Of a stretch of DNA of 64,000 nucleotides, positions 13,930 through 28,905 are shown piece after piece. Each line of letters opens with the position of its first letter. Within the stretch, counting starts at the first letter, position 1. The DNA is from Glandiceps talaboti. Its lineage: Eukaryota > Hemichordata > Enteropneusta > Spengelidae. The DNA is taken from positions 20,851,584 through 20,915,583 of the forward strand of contig NC_135566.1 of NCBI RefSeq assembly GCF_964340395.1, written 5' to 3'. A program made the position numbers and the translations under genes. The notes beneath the pieces were generated by a model, which searched no databases, was not told the DNA's origin, and saw only the letters and a program-made list of their open reading frames with translations.

Positions 13930-14426
13930 CAAATGTTATACCAGAAAGTTATACCCAAGGTATGTAATACATGTACAGGACAACTAGTCTATTCACAAAG
14001 TTATACCCTAGGTATAGTACATGTACACCACAACTACATTTGTAGTCTATTCAGAAAGTTATACCCAAGGTATGTAGTACATGTACAGGACAACTAGTCT
14101 ATTCAGAAAGTTATACCCTAGGTATAATACATGTACACCACAACTACATTTGTAGTCTATTCAGAAAGTTATATCCTAGGTATAATACATGTACACCACA
14201 ACTACATTTGTAGTCTATTCAGAAAGTTATATCCTAGGTATAATACATGTACACCACAACTACATTTGTAGTCTATTCGGAAAGTTATACCCAAGGTATG
14301 TAGTACATGTACAGGACAACTAGTCTATTCACAAAGTTATACCCTAGGTATAGTACATGTACACCACAACTAGAAAGTTATACCCTAGGTATAGTATATG
14401 TAGTACATGATTGACAACTAGTCTAT
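13930..14426. repeat. composite 42- and 58-bp minisatellite
   Basis: Imperfect units begin with AGAAAGTTATACCCTAGG and end in TACATGTACACCACAACTAC or TACATGTACAGGACAACTAG. Long units carry an extra CATTTGTAGTC segment. The first part of each unit is the monomer of the 22-bp array that follows, so the two arrays share an origin. Confidence 0.9.
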
Positions 14427-15087
14427 TCAGAAAGTTATACCCTGGGTATCAGAAAGTTATACCCTAGGTATCAGAAAGTTATACCCTGGGTATCAGAAAG
14501 TTATACCCTGGGTATCAGAAAGTTATACCCTAGGTATCAGAAAGTTATACCCTAGGTATCAGAAAGTTATACCCTAGGTATCAGAAAGTTATACCCTAGG
14601 TATCAGAAAGTTATACCCTAGGTATCAGAAAGTTATACCCTAGGTATCAGAAAGTTTTACACTAGGTATCAGAAAGTTATACCCTAGGTATCAGAAAGTT
14701 ATACCCTAGGTATCAGAAAGTTATACCCTGGGTATCAGAAAGTTATACCATAGGTATCAGAAAGTTATACCCTAGGTATCAGAAAGTTATACCCTAGGTA
14801 TCAGAAAGTTATACCCTAGGTATCAGAAAGTTATACCCTAGGTATCAGAAAGTTATACCCTGGGTATCAGAAAGTTATACCCTGGGTATCAGAAAGTTAT
14901 ACCCTAGGTATCAGAAAGTTATACCCTGGGTATCAGAAAGTTTTACACTAGGTATCAGAAAGTTATACCCTAGGTATCAGAAAGTTATACCCTAGGTATC
15001 AGAAAGTTATACCCTAGGTATCAGAAAGTTATACCCTAGGTATCAGAAAGTTATACCCTAGGTATCAGAAAGTTATACCCTAGGTAT
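14427..15087. repeat. 22-bp minisatellite (30 copies)
   Basis: Exactly about 30 units of TCAGAAAGTTATACCCTAGG plus TA. Variants CTGGG for CTAGG and TTTTACACTAGG recur in several units. The unit is the first 22 bp of the preceding longer repeat, so a sub-segment was re-amplified. The core ATACCCTAGGTAT is close to palindromic. Confidence 0.96.
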
Positions 15088-15960
15088 AGTACTGTACATG
15101 TACACTGTTGACAAGAGATTTGCCTGTGATTTATGTGACTATAAACTGATAGGTATCAAATGTGTAACTGATTGGTAAACAACAGTGTCAATTAAAATGA
15201 CACAGGAGGAGGGAGGTGGTTGTTTCTGTAGCAGTGCTATCCTAATTGCTAATTTAAGCACTCTCCAAACTTACACTGTGAAGCTATATAATACAGTGTC
15301 AGGGTTCTATTTGCTAGAGAGTAGAGACTAAATACATTATTGAATATACCAATATTTGTACTTAATAATAATTTATTTAAATGTCATTTAATGTAATCAT
15401 TGCAGCTAATCAGTTTGATAGTTATAAAGTCAATTATTACCTCTACATGTCATATAGTGTAAAATCTCATTATTTATGGTTATTCAACTCGATGGAATGT
15501 GTCCTGCTCAAAAGTAGGAACTTAAATGAATAATATAGTGGCATGTTTTATGAAATGAAATGTATAGTTGATTTATAACCTAATGTCAAATACCTACAAT
15601 GTACCTACCTACAGAAACCAATATTAGACATATAGATAAAGACACAAAAATACTTTGTTTTGTGTTACATTTCTGCCATCCTGCCTTGAATTTCACACTC
15701 TGTTGCTATGGTTGTGATATCAACCCAAGGGATGATATCCTGACCTAACTCCAAATAATAAAGAAGCATACGAAACAACATTTGTAGACTTTTATTTCTT
15801 GTTAAAAATATTTTACAGTATGCAACAACCATTCAAATCAGCTTCCTTCCATGGATATGCAGTTCACTTTAAAATACCACTCCACAAATAGTGGTTACAA
15901 CATTTTGCATGGCATAATTACAAACATTGGTAATTATATGCACATACATACATATTGTGC
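15088..15960. other. unique AT-rich stretch
   Basis: No gene, RNA or repeat recognised between the 22-bp array and the dispersed family-B element. Confidence 0.5.
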
Positions 15961-15965
15961 TGTCC

Positions 15966-16700
15966 TTAACCTCCAGCGGGCACCGCCTGGGGGCTATTAC
16001 ATTTGGTTCTATCTGTGCATTCATCCATCTGTCTGTCTGGCTGTGTGTCCGACCATCTATTCTCATATTTCTGGCATGCATCAACCGATTTCAACATAAC
16101 TTGGTACAAAGGTAACATGCTATTGTAGACATATGCACGTCACATGGTTTTGTGACTGAATCAAACATGGCCAAATGGCAGCCATGTGTTTTGTTTGTGT
16201 GTTTTCACTATTTTGTGACTGAATCAAGGTTGGCCAAATGGCGGCCATATTTGTTGTTAAATTTCACAATATGCATTAATTATAACTTTGTATGTGTAAT
16301 ATGAAATATGACTCTATTCAAGTGCGTACATCCATAACATCAAATATGAGCTTTCTTTTAAGACCATGACCTTTGACATTGAAAGTCTTCAAGGTCAAAT
16401 AGCCAAATTTGGTTATCTTCATAGCTTTTTTATCAAATATATGAAGTGATAATATTTTAATCATGACTTGGGTTTGACCAGGTGACGCATATACGAGTCA
16501 CTTAATTTTATGACCTTGACCTGTATAGCAAAATGATGGTCATATTTGTGATAAAAATCACATTTTACCTGTTATCTCCAAAAGTTTGATACCTATGGAC
16601 ACCATTCAAATGTCTGTACCCTCACATTATGAATGATGAGCATGACCTTTGACCTTGTAAAACATTTTCGAGGTGAAGAGAGTGAAAGGGTTACATTCTT
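15966..16700 (+). mobile_element. dispersed family B element, copy 1
   Basis: It starts at a G/C-rich head (GCGGGCACCGCCTGGGGG) followed by a GTCTGTCTGG tract and 'accgatttcaacataacttgg', then repeated units with 'ggccatatttg', 'cattcaagtg' and 'gaccttgacc'. The same order occurs at 42470-43145, which shows that it is dispersed. The GC head followed by a GTCT tract resembles the Helentron-like family here, but the core differs. It contains TCAAGGTCA at 16389-16397 and a direct repeat TGACCT T TGACCT at 16643-16655. No open frame of use is seen. Boundaries are approximate. Confidence 0.65.
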
Positions 16701-17640
16701 GCTAATTACACTGAAAACCCAACACTACACTTTTTTGCATCCTTGGAAAGTCCAACATTTCCATGTTAAAATTGCCAAGACGCTAATCATCTTTCACAAT
16801 ACAATACACATGTGGGGGTGGGAGGTGGGGGGAGGGAACTATGTCTTTGACTGAAGGCTTGTTAGAGTTTCAAATGGGTAGTTATAGTTCAAAGTGGCAT
16901 GTCTTTCCACTGTCTTTGTTCAACATGATAAATGTTTTTACTATGTAATCCTGGTGTTGTTGTTGTTGTTGTTTCTCTACAAATTAATTAGCTTGCTTTG
17001 AACATTCACACAGAACAGACTATATTTTCCGAGTATCCTTTTTGGTAACTTTAAGTTTCTGTAAATATGGCATTCAAGAGCAAGTGAAAGATTTCTGGTG
17101 AAATCACCTTAATATGTTGGTCACAATTGCTATGTTCCGCCACACATTTTATTCCATTGTCCATTGAACCATGTGTTGCGCACTAGTCTTTATCTCTGGC
17201 AAATCTTTATCCATTAATAATATATCCAAGCATATTAAGCAATATCTTAATTACAGACAGAACTGCCCTATATAGGATTATGGCTAATCTATGCAAATGC
17301 GGGAAATTCAAACTGCTGTACAGAGCACTAGCTTCGAGAAACACACAGGTAATGTATCATGTACAAATTGTTTGTGAATGTCGTGATACACAAATTAGTT
17401 GAAAATCAGTCTGTTTGTTTCATAGAATGAAAAAACCTTTCCAAATGAGACAAATTCCCCTGCAAACAGCTGCTTAGATTGTGTGTCATTCAGGATTATT
17501 CAAATATGTGGCATTTGCATGTGAAAACCCCAGATATAGGGAATGTTTATATTTTGGTGATTACTTGCCAGTGAGTCATCACAAGTTCTCCACCTCCAAA
17601 CATACAGTCAGTCATACAATGTACATGTATGCAAAATAGG
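16701..17640. other. unique stretch with a short GTT microsatellite
   Basis: No exon recognised. A G-rich patch (GTGGGGGTGGGAGGTGGGG) lies near 16811 and a (GTT)n tract at 16953-16974. Confidence 0.5.
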
Positions 17641-18610
17641 GTCCCAGGCGCCGCCAGTTGTATGTTTAAGACTGCATACGGTAAATTCAATTTCATTAAA
17701 ATTTAGTATATTCATTAAACGTAACAGCATACATTTGTCCTATAACATTTGTTGATGTACCTTAGTGTTAATGAATAGTTTGCATAATTCATTATTTTTG
17801 GTAATTAGGCTATATCTTAAGAATACATACTTCACTTTCAATATAATTCAGTACACACGTTAACCATAACAATCGCATATGTCCTGTAAAGCTTGTTGGT
17901 GTATCTTTCAGTGTTAATGAATAATTTGCATAATTAATGAGTTTTGGTAATTAGGCTATATCTTAAGAATCCATACTTCAATTTCCATATAATTTGGTAC
18001 ATATGTTAAACATAAGAAAATGCATAAATCCTATAAAGTTTGTTGATGTGTACCTTATAGTGTTAATGAATAATTTGTATAATCAATGATTTTCAATAAA
18101 ATTTACTTCATACATTAACCATAACAAATTGTGTATGTCATATAAAGTTAGTTGATGTACCTTACAGTGTTAATGAATAATTTGCAGAAGTAATGATTTT
18201 CGGTATTTAGGCTATATCTTAAGACTGCATACTTCAATTTCAATATAATTTACTTCATATATTAAACATAATAAAGTTTATATGCCCTATAAAGTTTATT
18301 GATGTACCTTACAGTGTTTAACTAATTTGCATGATTAATGATTTTTGGTAATTATTAAAAATGCAAGCTTCAAATTTCATATAATATGGTACATATATCA
18401 ACCACAATAATACGCACCTGTCCTATGAAGTTTGTTGCTACAACTTTTACCTTTAATGAGTATTTTGAATAATGAACGATATTCAGTAATTGAGCAGTAT
18501 CATGCACGCTTCAAATTCCGTATAATTTGGCACATACAATAACATTAACCTAAGAAAGCACGCTTGTCCCCAAAAAAGTTACCATAGTTTTTTTAGTTTA
18601 ATGAGTTATT
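17641..18610 (+). repeat. decayed ~145-bp tandem repeats (family C), left arm
   Basis: About six diverged units contain GTTGATGTACCTTA, GTGTTAATGAATAATTTGC and GGCTATATCTTAAGA. The same units occur in reverse orientation at 21040-21465, so the two blocks form a large inverted repeat around 18.6-21.0 kb. The divergence suggests an old element. No protein is encoded. Confidence 0.8.
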
Positions 18611-18614
18611 TGCG

Positions 18615-18619
<5 letters not shown>

Positions 18620-18675
<56 letters not shown>
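18620..18675. repeat. (TA)n microsatellite
   Basis: Pure TA dinucleotide run. It abuts the 3' side of the minus-strand hammerhead-bearing remnant at 18676-19184. Confidence 0.97.
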
Positions 18676-19407
<732 letters not shown>

Positions 19408-20270
19408 TGACTGGGTGTTGATATAACCACATAAAAGTGCTCAATACGGTTAGTAGAATGAATTATATACAGGTTTTGAAAATATAAACAAAATTACATG
19501 TAATTAATGTAAAATTACATTATTAATATATATATGTGTGTGTGTGTGTGTGTGTATGTGTGTGTAAAAGAGCCAAATTGGGGAAAATTGATACATTGTA
19601 TGTGTAATGTACAATGGGAGGAGGGGGAGCAATTGTTAGTATGGAAAGTATTTAATGTAAATAATGAATTTCAAAATTGTACGTACATGTAGCGTATAAT
19701 TTATTAGACTACTTATTCCAGCATGAAAACCCTACATGAATGTAAAGACTGTATCACAATTTAATGACTCAAATATGAAAATTGACAGACTTTTGTACCC
19801 TACCGCAGCATGTGTGTGTCACAACTGAGTGCATATATTCCTTGTGAATTTACCAACTTTTGTACTATCAGCTTTTATCACAGCATGTGTGTACATGTAC
19901 ATGTTTAATAATAATGGAACACAGACACTTTGGCTGAACAAAAAGGCAAATTTTTATTTCACTTTTAATAGCAAAAAGGATTTAAAGTAGGCCTAAAAAG
20001 TGTTTGATCATGTGTGTTCCTGGTTTGTAAAGTGATAGAGATGGCCACCTGATTCCTGGTTTGTAAAGTGATAGAGATGGCCACCTGATTCCTGGTTTGT
20101 AAAGTGATGATTGAGATGGTCAAGTGCCTTTATGTGAGTCAATGAATGGCTGCCGGCTGCCTATAACATTTTTTGTTCATTGTTTGCCAACAAATTTATC
20201 TGTTGTGTAAATTTTCCAGGAAAAGTGAAGCAGTCCTAAAACCAAAGCTACCAGTAATCTAGAAACACCA
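19408..20270. other. unique spacer with (TG)n and a short 36-bp duplication
   Basis: AT-rich DNA without genes, holding a (TG)n tract at 19516-19566 and two and a half copies of a 36-bp unit (TTCCTGGTTTGTAAAGTGAT..) at 20018-20108. Confidence 0.6.
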
Positions 20271-20283
20271 TATATATAATTAT

Positions 20284-21039
<756 letters not shown>

Positions 21040-21465
21040 TTCACAATATTTTATTCATTAATACTGTATGGTACATCAATCAACTTTATAGGACATACAC
21101 AATTTGTTATGGTTAATGTATGTACTGAATTATATTGAAAATCATTGATTATACAAATATTATTCATTGTAAGGTACATCAACAAACTTTATAGGACATA
21201 TGCATTTTCTTATGTTTAACATATGTACCAAATTATATGGAAATTGAAGTATGGATTCTTAAGATATAGCCTAATTACCAAAAATAATGAATTATGCAAA
21301 CTATTCATTAACACTATAAGGTACACATCAACAAACTTTATAGGATTTATGCATTTTCTTATGTTTAACATATGTACCAAATTATATGGAAATTGAAGTA
21401 TGGATTCTTAAGATATAGCCTAATTACCAAAAATAATAAATAATGCAAACTATTCATTGACATTG
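21040..21465 (-). repeat. decayed ~145-bp repeats (family C), right arm, inverted
   Basis: Three or so units are the reverse complement of those at 17.6-18.6 kb (for example TCTTAAGATATAGCC and GCAAACTATTCATTAAC). The last two units are nearly identical to each other over more than 100 bp. The arm ends directly where the 48-bp satellite starts. Confidence 0.8.
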
Positions 21466-24369
21466 TATGATGACCTTGTCACAGTCATCCATGTTATTTG
21501 GAAGTCAATATTGTATGATGACCTTGTCACAGTCATCCATGTTATTTGGAAGTCAATATTGTATGATGACCTTGTCACAGTCATCCATGTTATTTAGAAG
21601 TCAATATTGTATGATGACCTTGTCACAGTCATCCATGTTATTTAGAAGTCAATATTGTATGATGACCTTGTCACAGTCATCCATGTTATTTGGAAGTCAA
21701 TATTGTATGATGACCTTGTCACAGTCATCCATGTTATTTGGAAGTCAATTATTGTATGATTACCTTGTCACAGTCATCCATGTTATTTGGAAGTCAATAT
21801 TGTATGATGACCTTGTCACAGTTATCCATGTTATTTGGAAGTCAATATTGTATGATGACCTTGTCACAGTTATCCATGTTATTTAGAAGTCAATATTGTA
21901 TGATGACCTTTTCACAGTTATCCATGTTATTTGGAAGTCAATATTGTATGATGACCTTTTCACAGTTATCCATGTTATTTGGAAGTCAATATTGTATGAT
22001 GACCTTGTCACAGTTATCCATGTTATTTGGAAGTCAATATTGTATGATGACCTTGTCACAGTCATCCATGTTATTTGGAAGTCAATATTGTATGATGACC
22101 TTGTCACAGTTATCCATGTTATTTAGAAGTCAATATTGTATGATGACCTTTTCACAGTTATCCATGTTATTTAGAAGTCAATATTGTATGATGACCTTTT
22201 CACAGTTATCCATGTTATTTGGAAGTCAATATTGTATGATGACCTTGTCACAGTTATCCATGTTATTTGGAAGTCAATATTGTATGATGACCTTGTCACA
22301 GTCATCCATGTTATTTAGAAGTCAATATTGTATGATGGCCTTTTCACAGTTATCCATGTTATTTGGAATTCAATATTATATGATGACCATGTCACAGTCA
22401 TCCATGTTATTTAGAAGTCAATATTGTATGATGACCTTGTCACAGTCATCCATGTTATTTGGAAGTCAATGTTGTATGATGACCTTGTCACAGTTATCCA
22501 TGTTATTTGGAAGTCAATATTGTATGATGACCTTGTCACAGTCATCCATGTTATTTAGAAGTCAATATTGTATGATGACCTTGTCACAGTCATCCATGTT
22601 ATTTAGAAGTCAATATTATATGATGACCTTGTCACAGTCATCCATGTTATTTGGAAGTCAATGTTGTATGATGACCTTGTCACAGTTATCCATGTTATTT
22701 GGAAGTCAATATTGTATGATGACCTTGTCACAGTCATCCATGTTATTTAGAAGTCAATATTGTATGATGACCTTGTCACAGTTATCCATGTTATTTGGAA
22801 GTCAATATTGTATGATGACCTTGTCACAGTCATCCATGTTATTTGGAAGTCAATATTGTATGATGACCTTGTCACAGTTATCCATGTTATTTGGAAGTCA
22901 ATATTGTATGATGACCTTGTCACAGTCATACATGTTATTTGGAAGTCAATATTGTATGATGACCTTTTCACAGTTATCCATGTTATTTGGAAGTCAATAT
23001 TGTATGATGACCTTTTCACAGTTATCCATGTTATTTGGAAGTCAATATTGTATGATGACCTTGTCACAGTTATCCATGTTATTTGGAAGTCAATATTGTA
23101 TGATGACCTTGTCACAGTCATCCATCTTATTTAGAAGTCAATATTGTATGATGACCTTGTCACAGTCATCCATCTTATTTAGAAGTCAATATTGTATGGT
23201 GACCTTGTCACAGTCATCCATGTTATTTAGAAGTCAATATTGTATGGTGACCTTGTCACAGTTATCCATGTTATTTAGAAGTCAATATTGTATGATGACC
23301 TTTTCACAGTTATCCATGTTATTTGGAAGTCAATATTGTATGATGACCTTGTCACAGTTATCCATGTTATTTAGAAGTCAATATTGTATGATGACCTTGT
23401 CACAGTCATCCATGTTATTTGGAAGTCAATATTGTATGATGACCTTGTCACAGTTATCCATGTTATTTGGAAGTCAATATTGTATGATGACCTTGTCACA
23501 GTTATCCATGTTATTTAGAAGTCAATATTGTATGATGACCTTGTCACAGTCATCCATGTTATTTAGAAGTCAATATTGTATGATGACCTTGTCACAGTTA
23601 TCCATGTTATTTGGAAGTCAATATTGTATGATGACCTTGTCACAGTCATCCATGTTATTTGGAAGTCAATATTGTATGATGACCTTGTCACAGTCATCCA
23701 TGTTATTTGGAAGTCAATATTGTATGATGACCTTGTCACAGTCATCCATGTTATTTGGAAGTCAATATTGTATGATGACTTTGTTACAGTTATCCATGTT
23801 ATTTGGAAGTCAATATTGTATGATGACCTTGTCACAGTTATCCATGTTATTTGGAAGTCAATATTGTATGATGACCTTGTCACAGTCATCCATGTTATTT
23901 AGAAGTCAATATTGTATGATGACTTTGTCACAGTTATCCATGTTATTTGGAAGTCAATATTGTATGATGACCTTGTCACAGTTATCCATGTTATTTGGAA
24001 GTCAATATTGTATGATGACCTTGTCACAGTCATCCATGTTATTTGGAAGTCAATATTGTATGATGACCTTGTCACAGTCATCCATGTTATTTGGAAGTCA
24101 ATATTGTATGATGACCTTGTCACAGTCATCCATGTTATTTGGAAGTCAATATTGTATGATGACTTTGTCACAGTTATCCATGTTATTTGGAAGTCAATAT
24201 TGTATGATTACCTTGTCACAGTCATCCATGTTATTTGGAAGTCAATATTGTATGATGACTTTGTCACAGTTATCCATGTTATTTGGAAGTCAATATTGTA
24301 TGATGACCTTGTCACAGTTATCCATGTTATTTAGAAGTCAATATTGTATGATGACCTTGTCACAGTTAT
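21465..24369. repeat. 48-bp satellite array (about 60 copies)
   Basis: Monomers contain TGTATGATGACCTTGTCACA, GTCATCCATGTTATTTGG and AAGTCAATAT. Common variants are GTCATCC/GTTATCC, TTTGG/TTTAG and CCTTGTC/CCTTTTC. As 48 is a multiple of 3, several frames on both strands stay open, one for 877 codons on the plus strand. The peptide is a bare 16-residue repeat that ends as soon as the array ends, with stop codons in the flanks, so it is not regarded as a gene. Confidence 0.97.
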
Positions 24370-26629
24370 AGCAAGAGGCATCTTGATGCAGAAATCTTGA
24401 AGACAAAATGATGTGTGTGATTTAGGGCAGATTGGTGTCAATGACACTGCACCAAGAATGGGTGCCATTAGCACAATGTGATAAAATCTGATGTAGTGAA
24501 CTTCGTATGATTTCTTTATTTACTACTCACTTTTATTGTCATTTGTTCTTTTTTGTTCTGAGAGTGTCTGATACCTACATCTGACACCATACCATAGGAG
24601 TTCTCATTCAAATCCTGTACTTATGAGTAGCCAATCAGAATCTTTCTTACAATATAACACTTGACAATCAAAATTGAAACAAAGAGAACAACGAAACAAC
24701 ACTTGGGCTCTTTTGAAAGAGAGAGCAAATCCAGTCAGCTCTCAAGATTTGAAGGTGAACTCCTGTGGTTTCATAATCATATGTCGAACCATAGAAGAAA
24801 AAGTAAATGACAATAAAAATAGCTAGGAAAGAGAAGTAAATAAAGAATTCATGCCTAGTTCACTACTTGTACATCAGATTTTAATCAGATTGGATGCCAG
24901 CACAACACATACAATGTATGTGCAACATTATAAATAAATGACATTCATGTTCAAGGCTATGTGTATTATACCCAAACAAACATGGACATTGTTCTCTTTT
25001 CAAGTGTTGTATATGATCTCTGCATACTTTGTCAGGATTAAGTTCTCAGAATGTATATATATAGGTCTGTACTGTTTTGTTAAAATGCACCAGAATACAT
25101 ACATTAAGTCTTTTGATATGTTGCACAGACATACAATGATTGTGCAAGTAGCCTGAAAACATCAGTCACAAGATTAAATCGGTTTATTCATTGTTATTCA
25201 GTATTCAAGCTATGGTAGTCTGTGGTAATCTGTGGTAATCTATGGTAGTCTGTGGTAGTATGGTAGGGGGTAGTGGTTCATTAAAGGCAGCAAATAGCAC
25301 CTTATATGTTTATATCATTATTGTGGATGGCAGGATATGTTGGAAGGAAAGGGGCAATATAGGGACTTCTAATCATCTGATCAGAAATTCATAGTACTGA
25401 GTACACTTGTGTTCATTTTGTTTTGGTTATTTTCTACTGCAAAAAATCAGGACAGTATTACTATTAGCATTACAGGCAGAAAGGCGTATACATTTTAGTG
25501 TGAAACGTAGCTGAAAGAAATTTGCTGTGCATATGAGTATCTTATATAACACAGACAGACAGACAGACAGACAGAGAGACAGACAGAGAGACAGACAGAC
25601 AAACACATGATGTTTACATTTGTATGGGTTTGAACCACAAATTCCAATTCAAGGTATGGAACTTTATACAAAGTTTACCATATTTACCCACTCAAGCCGT
25701 TACTGCAGGGGGTTCTCAGTGTATAGTAGAATTTGTGAAAACATTCATATTGGTACTAATCCCAAAAACACATGCAAATCTTCATCTGTGTGATGTCAAA
25801 CAGGACAGATCAAAAACCCGAATTACCCTGTTATAAATATCAACATTTTTTCAGAATGACTTGTTCCTGCCATTCTATCAATTTCTATGCTACGATCACA
25901 TTATCGTAATAATTATGTACTTTCAAAACTGGTAAATGCACTCATTATTATACATACATCCTTGGGTGGTACAAGTCTTATATACAGAGTGAGGTACTTT
26001 TATTTCTATTTTAATAATTCAGTCTAAAAATCATGTCGATGGTCAATGAGGATTGCTGGTAGCTTACATGTACTTCTATCCAGCTCAAAGCTCGAGGCCG
26101 AAGTTATTACTTACAAAATCACGGCATGAATATAATTAAAATGACGGAACAAAATCATATTCAGACAGTGTTTACTTACATTTTAAAACTAAATTTGATA
26201 TTATTTGATTCCATGGACTACAAATTCTCACCTCCGGCTTGAATTTGTATTAGTCTGCAGAATCATACTCTGAGCATGATGATGTAAAACTAACATTGAT
26301 TTCGTGGGATTATATATAAATATATGTATTGCTTTCAAAATTTGTATTTCATATGGTTTAAGAATAGAGAGAATTGTTTCAGTTTTAATAGGAAGGGCAT
26401 TTTGTTGCATTTCAGTTTGGCAGGTAGTAAAGGGTGTTCCAAGAGATGAGGAATCCATATTGGCATTTAATCCAGCAAGCTGTCTGTTTAATTACAAAGG
26501 TTAGGTTAGTAAAAACAGATGGTTAATTCAATACCCTTTTGTTAATATTAGTGGTATCAAGGGTATAAAATTGTGAATAAGGCACTAGGGAAAATACCTT
26601 TGAAGGTGAGTCTGATATGAAATAGTACC
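24370..26629. other. unique stretch with small simple repeats
   Basis: No exon recognised. It contains a degenerate GGTAGTCTGT run at 25210-25265 and a GACA-rich microsatellite at 25551-25607. Several open frames of 66-76 codons (24938, 25624, 26228, 26304) show no family signature. Confidence 0.5.
25551..25607. repeat. (GACA)n microsatellite
   Basis: Interrupted CAGACAGA/GAGACAGA repeat. Confidence 0.93.
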
Positions 26630-28092
26630 CAACACACAATAGACCAAACAGTACTTAGTACCCAACACACAATGTATACCCAAACAGTACTTAGTACCCA
26701 ACACACAATGTATACCCAAACAGTACTTGGTACCCAACACACAATGTATACCCAAACAGTACTTAGTACCCAACACACAATGTATACCCAAACAGTACTT
26801 GGTACCCAACACACAATGTATACCCAAACAGTACTTAGTACCCAACACACAATGTATACCCAAACAGTACTTAGTACCCAACACACAATGTATACCCAAA
26901 CAGTACTTAGTACCCAACACACAATGTATACCCAAACAGTACTTGGTACCCAACACACAATGTATACCCAAACAGTACTTGGTACCCAACACACAATGTA
27001 TACCCAAACAGTACTTAGTACCCAACACACCATGTATACCCAAACAGTACTTGGTACCCAACACACAATGTATACCCAAACAGTACTTAGTACCCAACAC
27101 ACAATGTATACCCAAACAGTACTTAGTACCCAACACACAATGTATACCCAAACAGTACTTAGTACCCAACACACAATGTATACCCAAACAGTACTTAGTA
27201 CCCAACACACCATGTATACCCAAACAGTACTTAGTACCCAACACACAATGTATACCCAAACAGTACTTAGTACCCAACACACAATGTATACCCAAAAAGT
27301 ACTTGGTACCCAACACACAATGTATACCCAAACAGTACTTGGTACCCAACACACCATGTATACCCAAACAGTACTTAGTACCCAACACACAATGTATACC
27401 CAAACAGTACTTAGTACCCAACACACAATGTATACCCAAAAAGTACTTGGTACCCAACACACAATGTAGACCAAACAGTACTTAGTACCCAACACACAAT
27501 GTATACCCAAACAGTACTTAGTACCCAACACACAATGTATACCCAAAAAGTACTTGGTACCCAACACACAATGTAGACCAAACAGTACTTAGTACCCAAC
27601 ACACAATGTATACCCAAACAGTACTTGGTACCCAACACACAATGTATACCCAAACAGTACTTAGTACCCAACACACAATGTATACCCAAACAGTACTTAG
27701 TACCCAACACACAATGTATACCCAAAAAGTACTTAGTACCCAACACACAATGTATACCCAAAAAGTACTTAGTACCCAACACACAATGTATACCCAAACA
27801 GTACTTAGTACCCAACACACAATGTATACCCAAACAGTACTTAGTACCCAACACACAATGTAGACCAAACAGTACTTAGTACCCAACACACAATGTATAC
27901 CCAAACAGTACTTAGTACCCAACACACAATGTATACCCAAACAGTACTTGGTACCCAACACACAATGTATACCCAAACAGTACTTAGTACCCAACGCACA
28001 ATGTATACCCAAACAGTACTTGGTACCCAACACACAATGTATACCCAAACAGTACTTAGTACCCAACACACAATGTATATATACCCAAAAAG
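26630..28092. repeat. 36-bp satellite array (about 41 copies)
   Basis: Monomers contain CAGTACTTAGTACCCAACAC and ACAATGTATACCCAAA. ACTTAGTACC and ACTTGGTACC (a KpnI site) units are mixed, and some units read AAAAGTACTT. A 2-bp-shorter unit (AGACCAAACAG) occurs near 27468, 27574 and 27863 and shifts reading frames. Long open frames on both strands are due to the 36-bp periodicity. AGTACTTAGTACC can fold on itself. Confidence 0.97.
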
Positions 28093-28159
28093 TAGTTCAA
28101 CAGGTATTACTGTCCAACCCAAGTATTATATATTATTGACTTGATGTTGGATTATAGAC

Positions 28160-28467
28160 AAATATAGACAAATGAATAAACATTCAAAGAATGTATGTAA
28201 ATATGCTTAGCAACAAAACCACACCCATAGCAACAGCCAAATGATCATGTATATTGCAAAGATAATGGTTTAATAGACAAATGAATAAACATTCAAAAAA
28301 ATGTATGCAAATATATCTAGCAACAAGACCACACCCATAGCAACAGCCAAATGATCATGTCATCAACAACAGGGTTGGATAGGCAACTGAATAATCATTC
28401 AGCAAATGAACACCTATACCTAGCATGGATCAGCATGTGCTACAACATCATTGGCGCTATTTTTGCA
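28160..28467 (+). mobile_element. Helentron-like element, 3' part only (copy 2a)
   Basis: Two 3' units (TAGCAACA..CCACACCCATAGCAACAG) are followed by the conserved tail 'ggttggataggcaactg', GTGCTACAAC and the hairpin-like CATCATTGGCGCTATTTTT. The 5' half with the GTCT tract is missing. Confidence 0.75.
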
Positions 28468-28905
28468 TTTCTAACCAAATTTCGATTGAAAATTTTCACG
28501 CCTTCAATGATAACAGCTTTTGCATTTACATCTGAGATGTTGATAAGTTGATAAAAATTTACTTCTAATGTGAGATATGTTGCTGGGTTTCTGGTAGTAT
28601 GTGTTTATCATCATGTTTTTACATTACATCAATTTTAGTGGTGTGACCGCTACAGTTTTCATAATGGTTTACATTATATATATAAGGTGAACATTTGTTT
28701 AGGGGGAAGGAGGGGGTTTTGACCTAAACGAATGATGATTGTTTGTTGAGCTTGTGCGACATTCTGTGTGATCATCCCTTAGTGCTCATATGACTTTTTA
28801 CTTAATGATGGCCATATTTGGAATAACAAATCAATGTATTACTGCATCAAAAACTTCAGTACATAGAATCCATTCAAGTGTCTAACCCCATAAAATCACA
28901 TACAA
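28468..28905 (+). other. spacer with a family-B fragment
   Basis: Mostly unique DNA. From about 28790 it carries family-B words (GGCCATATTTGG, CATTCAAGTGTC) that end where Helentron-like 3' units resume, so one element may have inserted in the other. Confidence 0.5.

Noticed and set aside
16633-16854. 73-codon frame in the family-B element
   Set aside because: Falls in repeat sequence, with a glycine-rich tail from a G-rich patch; no conserved protein features.
21738-24371. 877-codon open frame on the plus strand
   Set aside because: It lies wholly in the 48-bp satellite (16 codons per unit), other frames and the minus strand are open too, and it ends when the array ends. Periodicity explains it.
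26557-28122. Overlapping open frames of up to 336 codons on both strands
   Set aside because: Produced by the 36-bp satellite; several frames of both strands are open at once, which real genes do not show.
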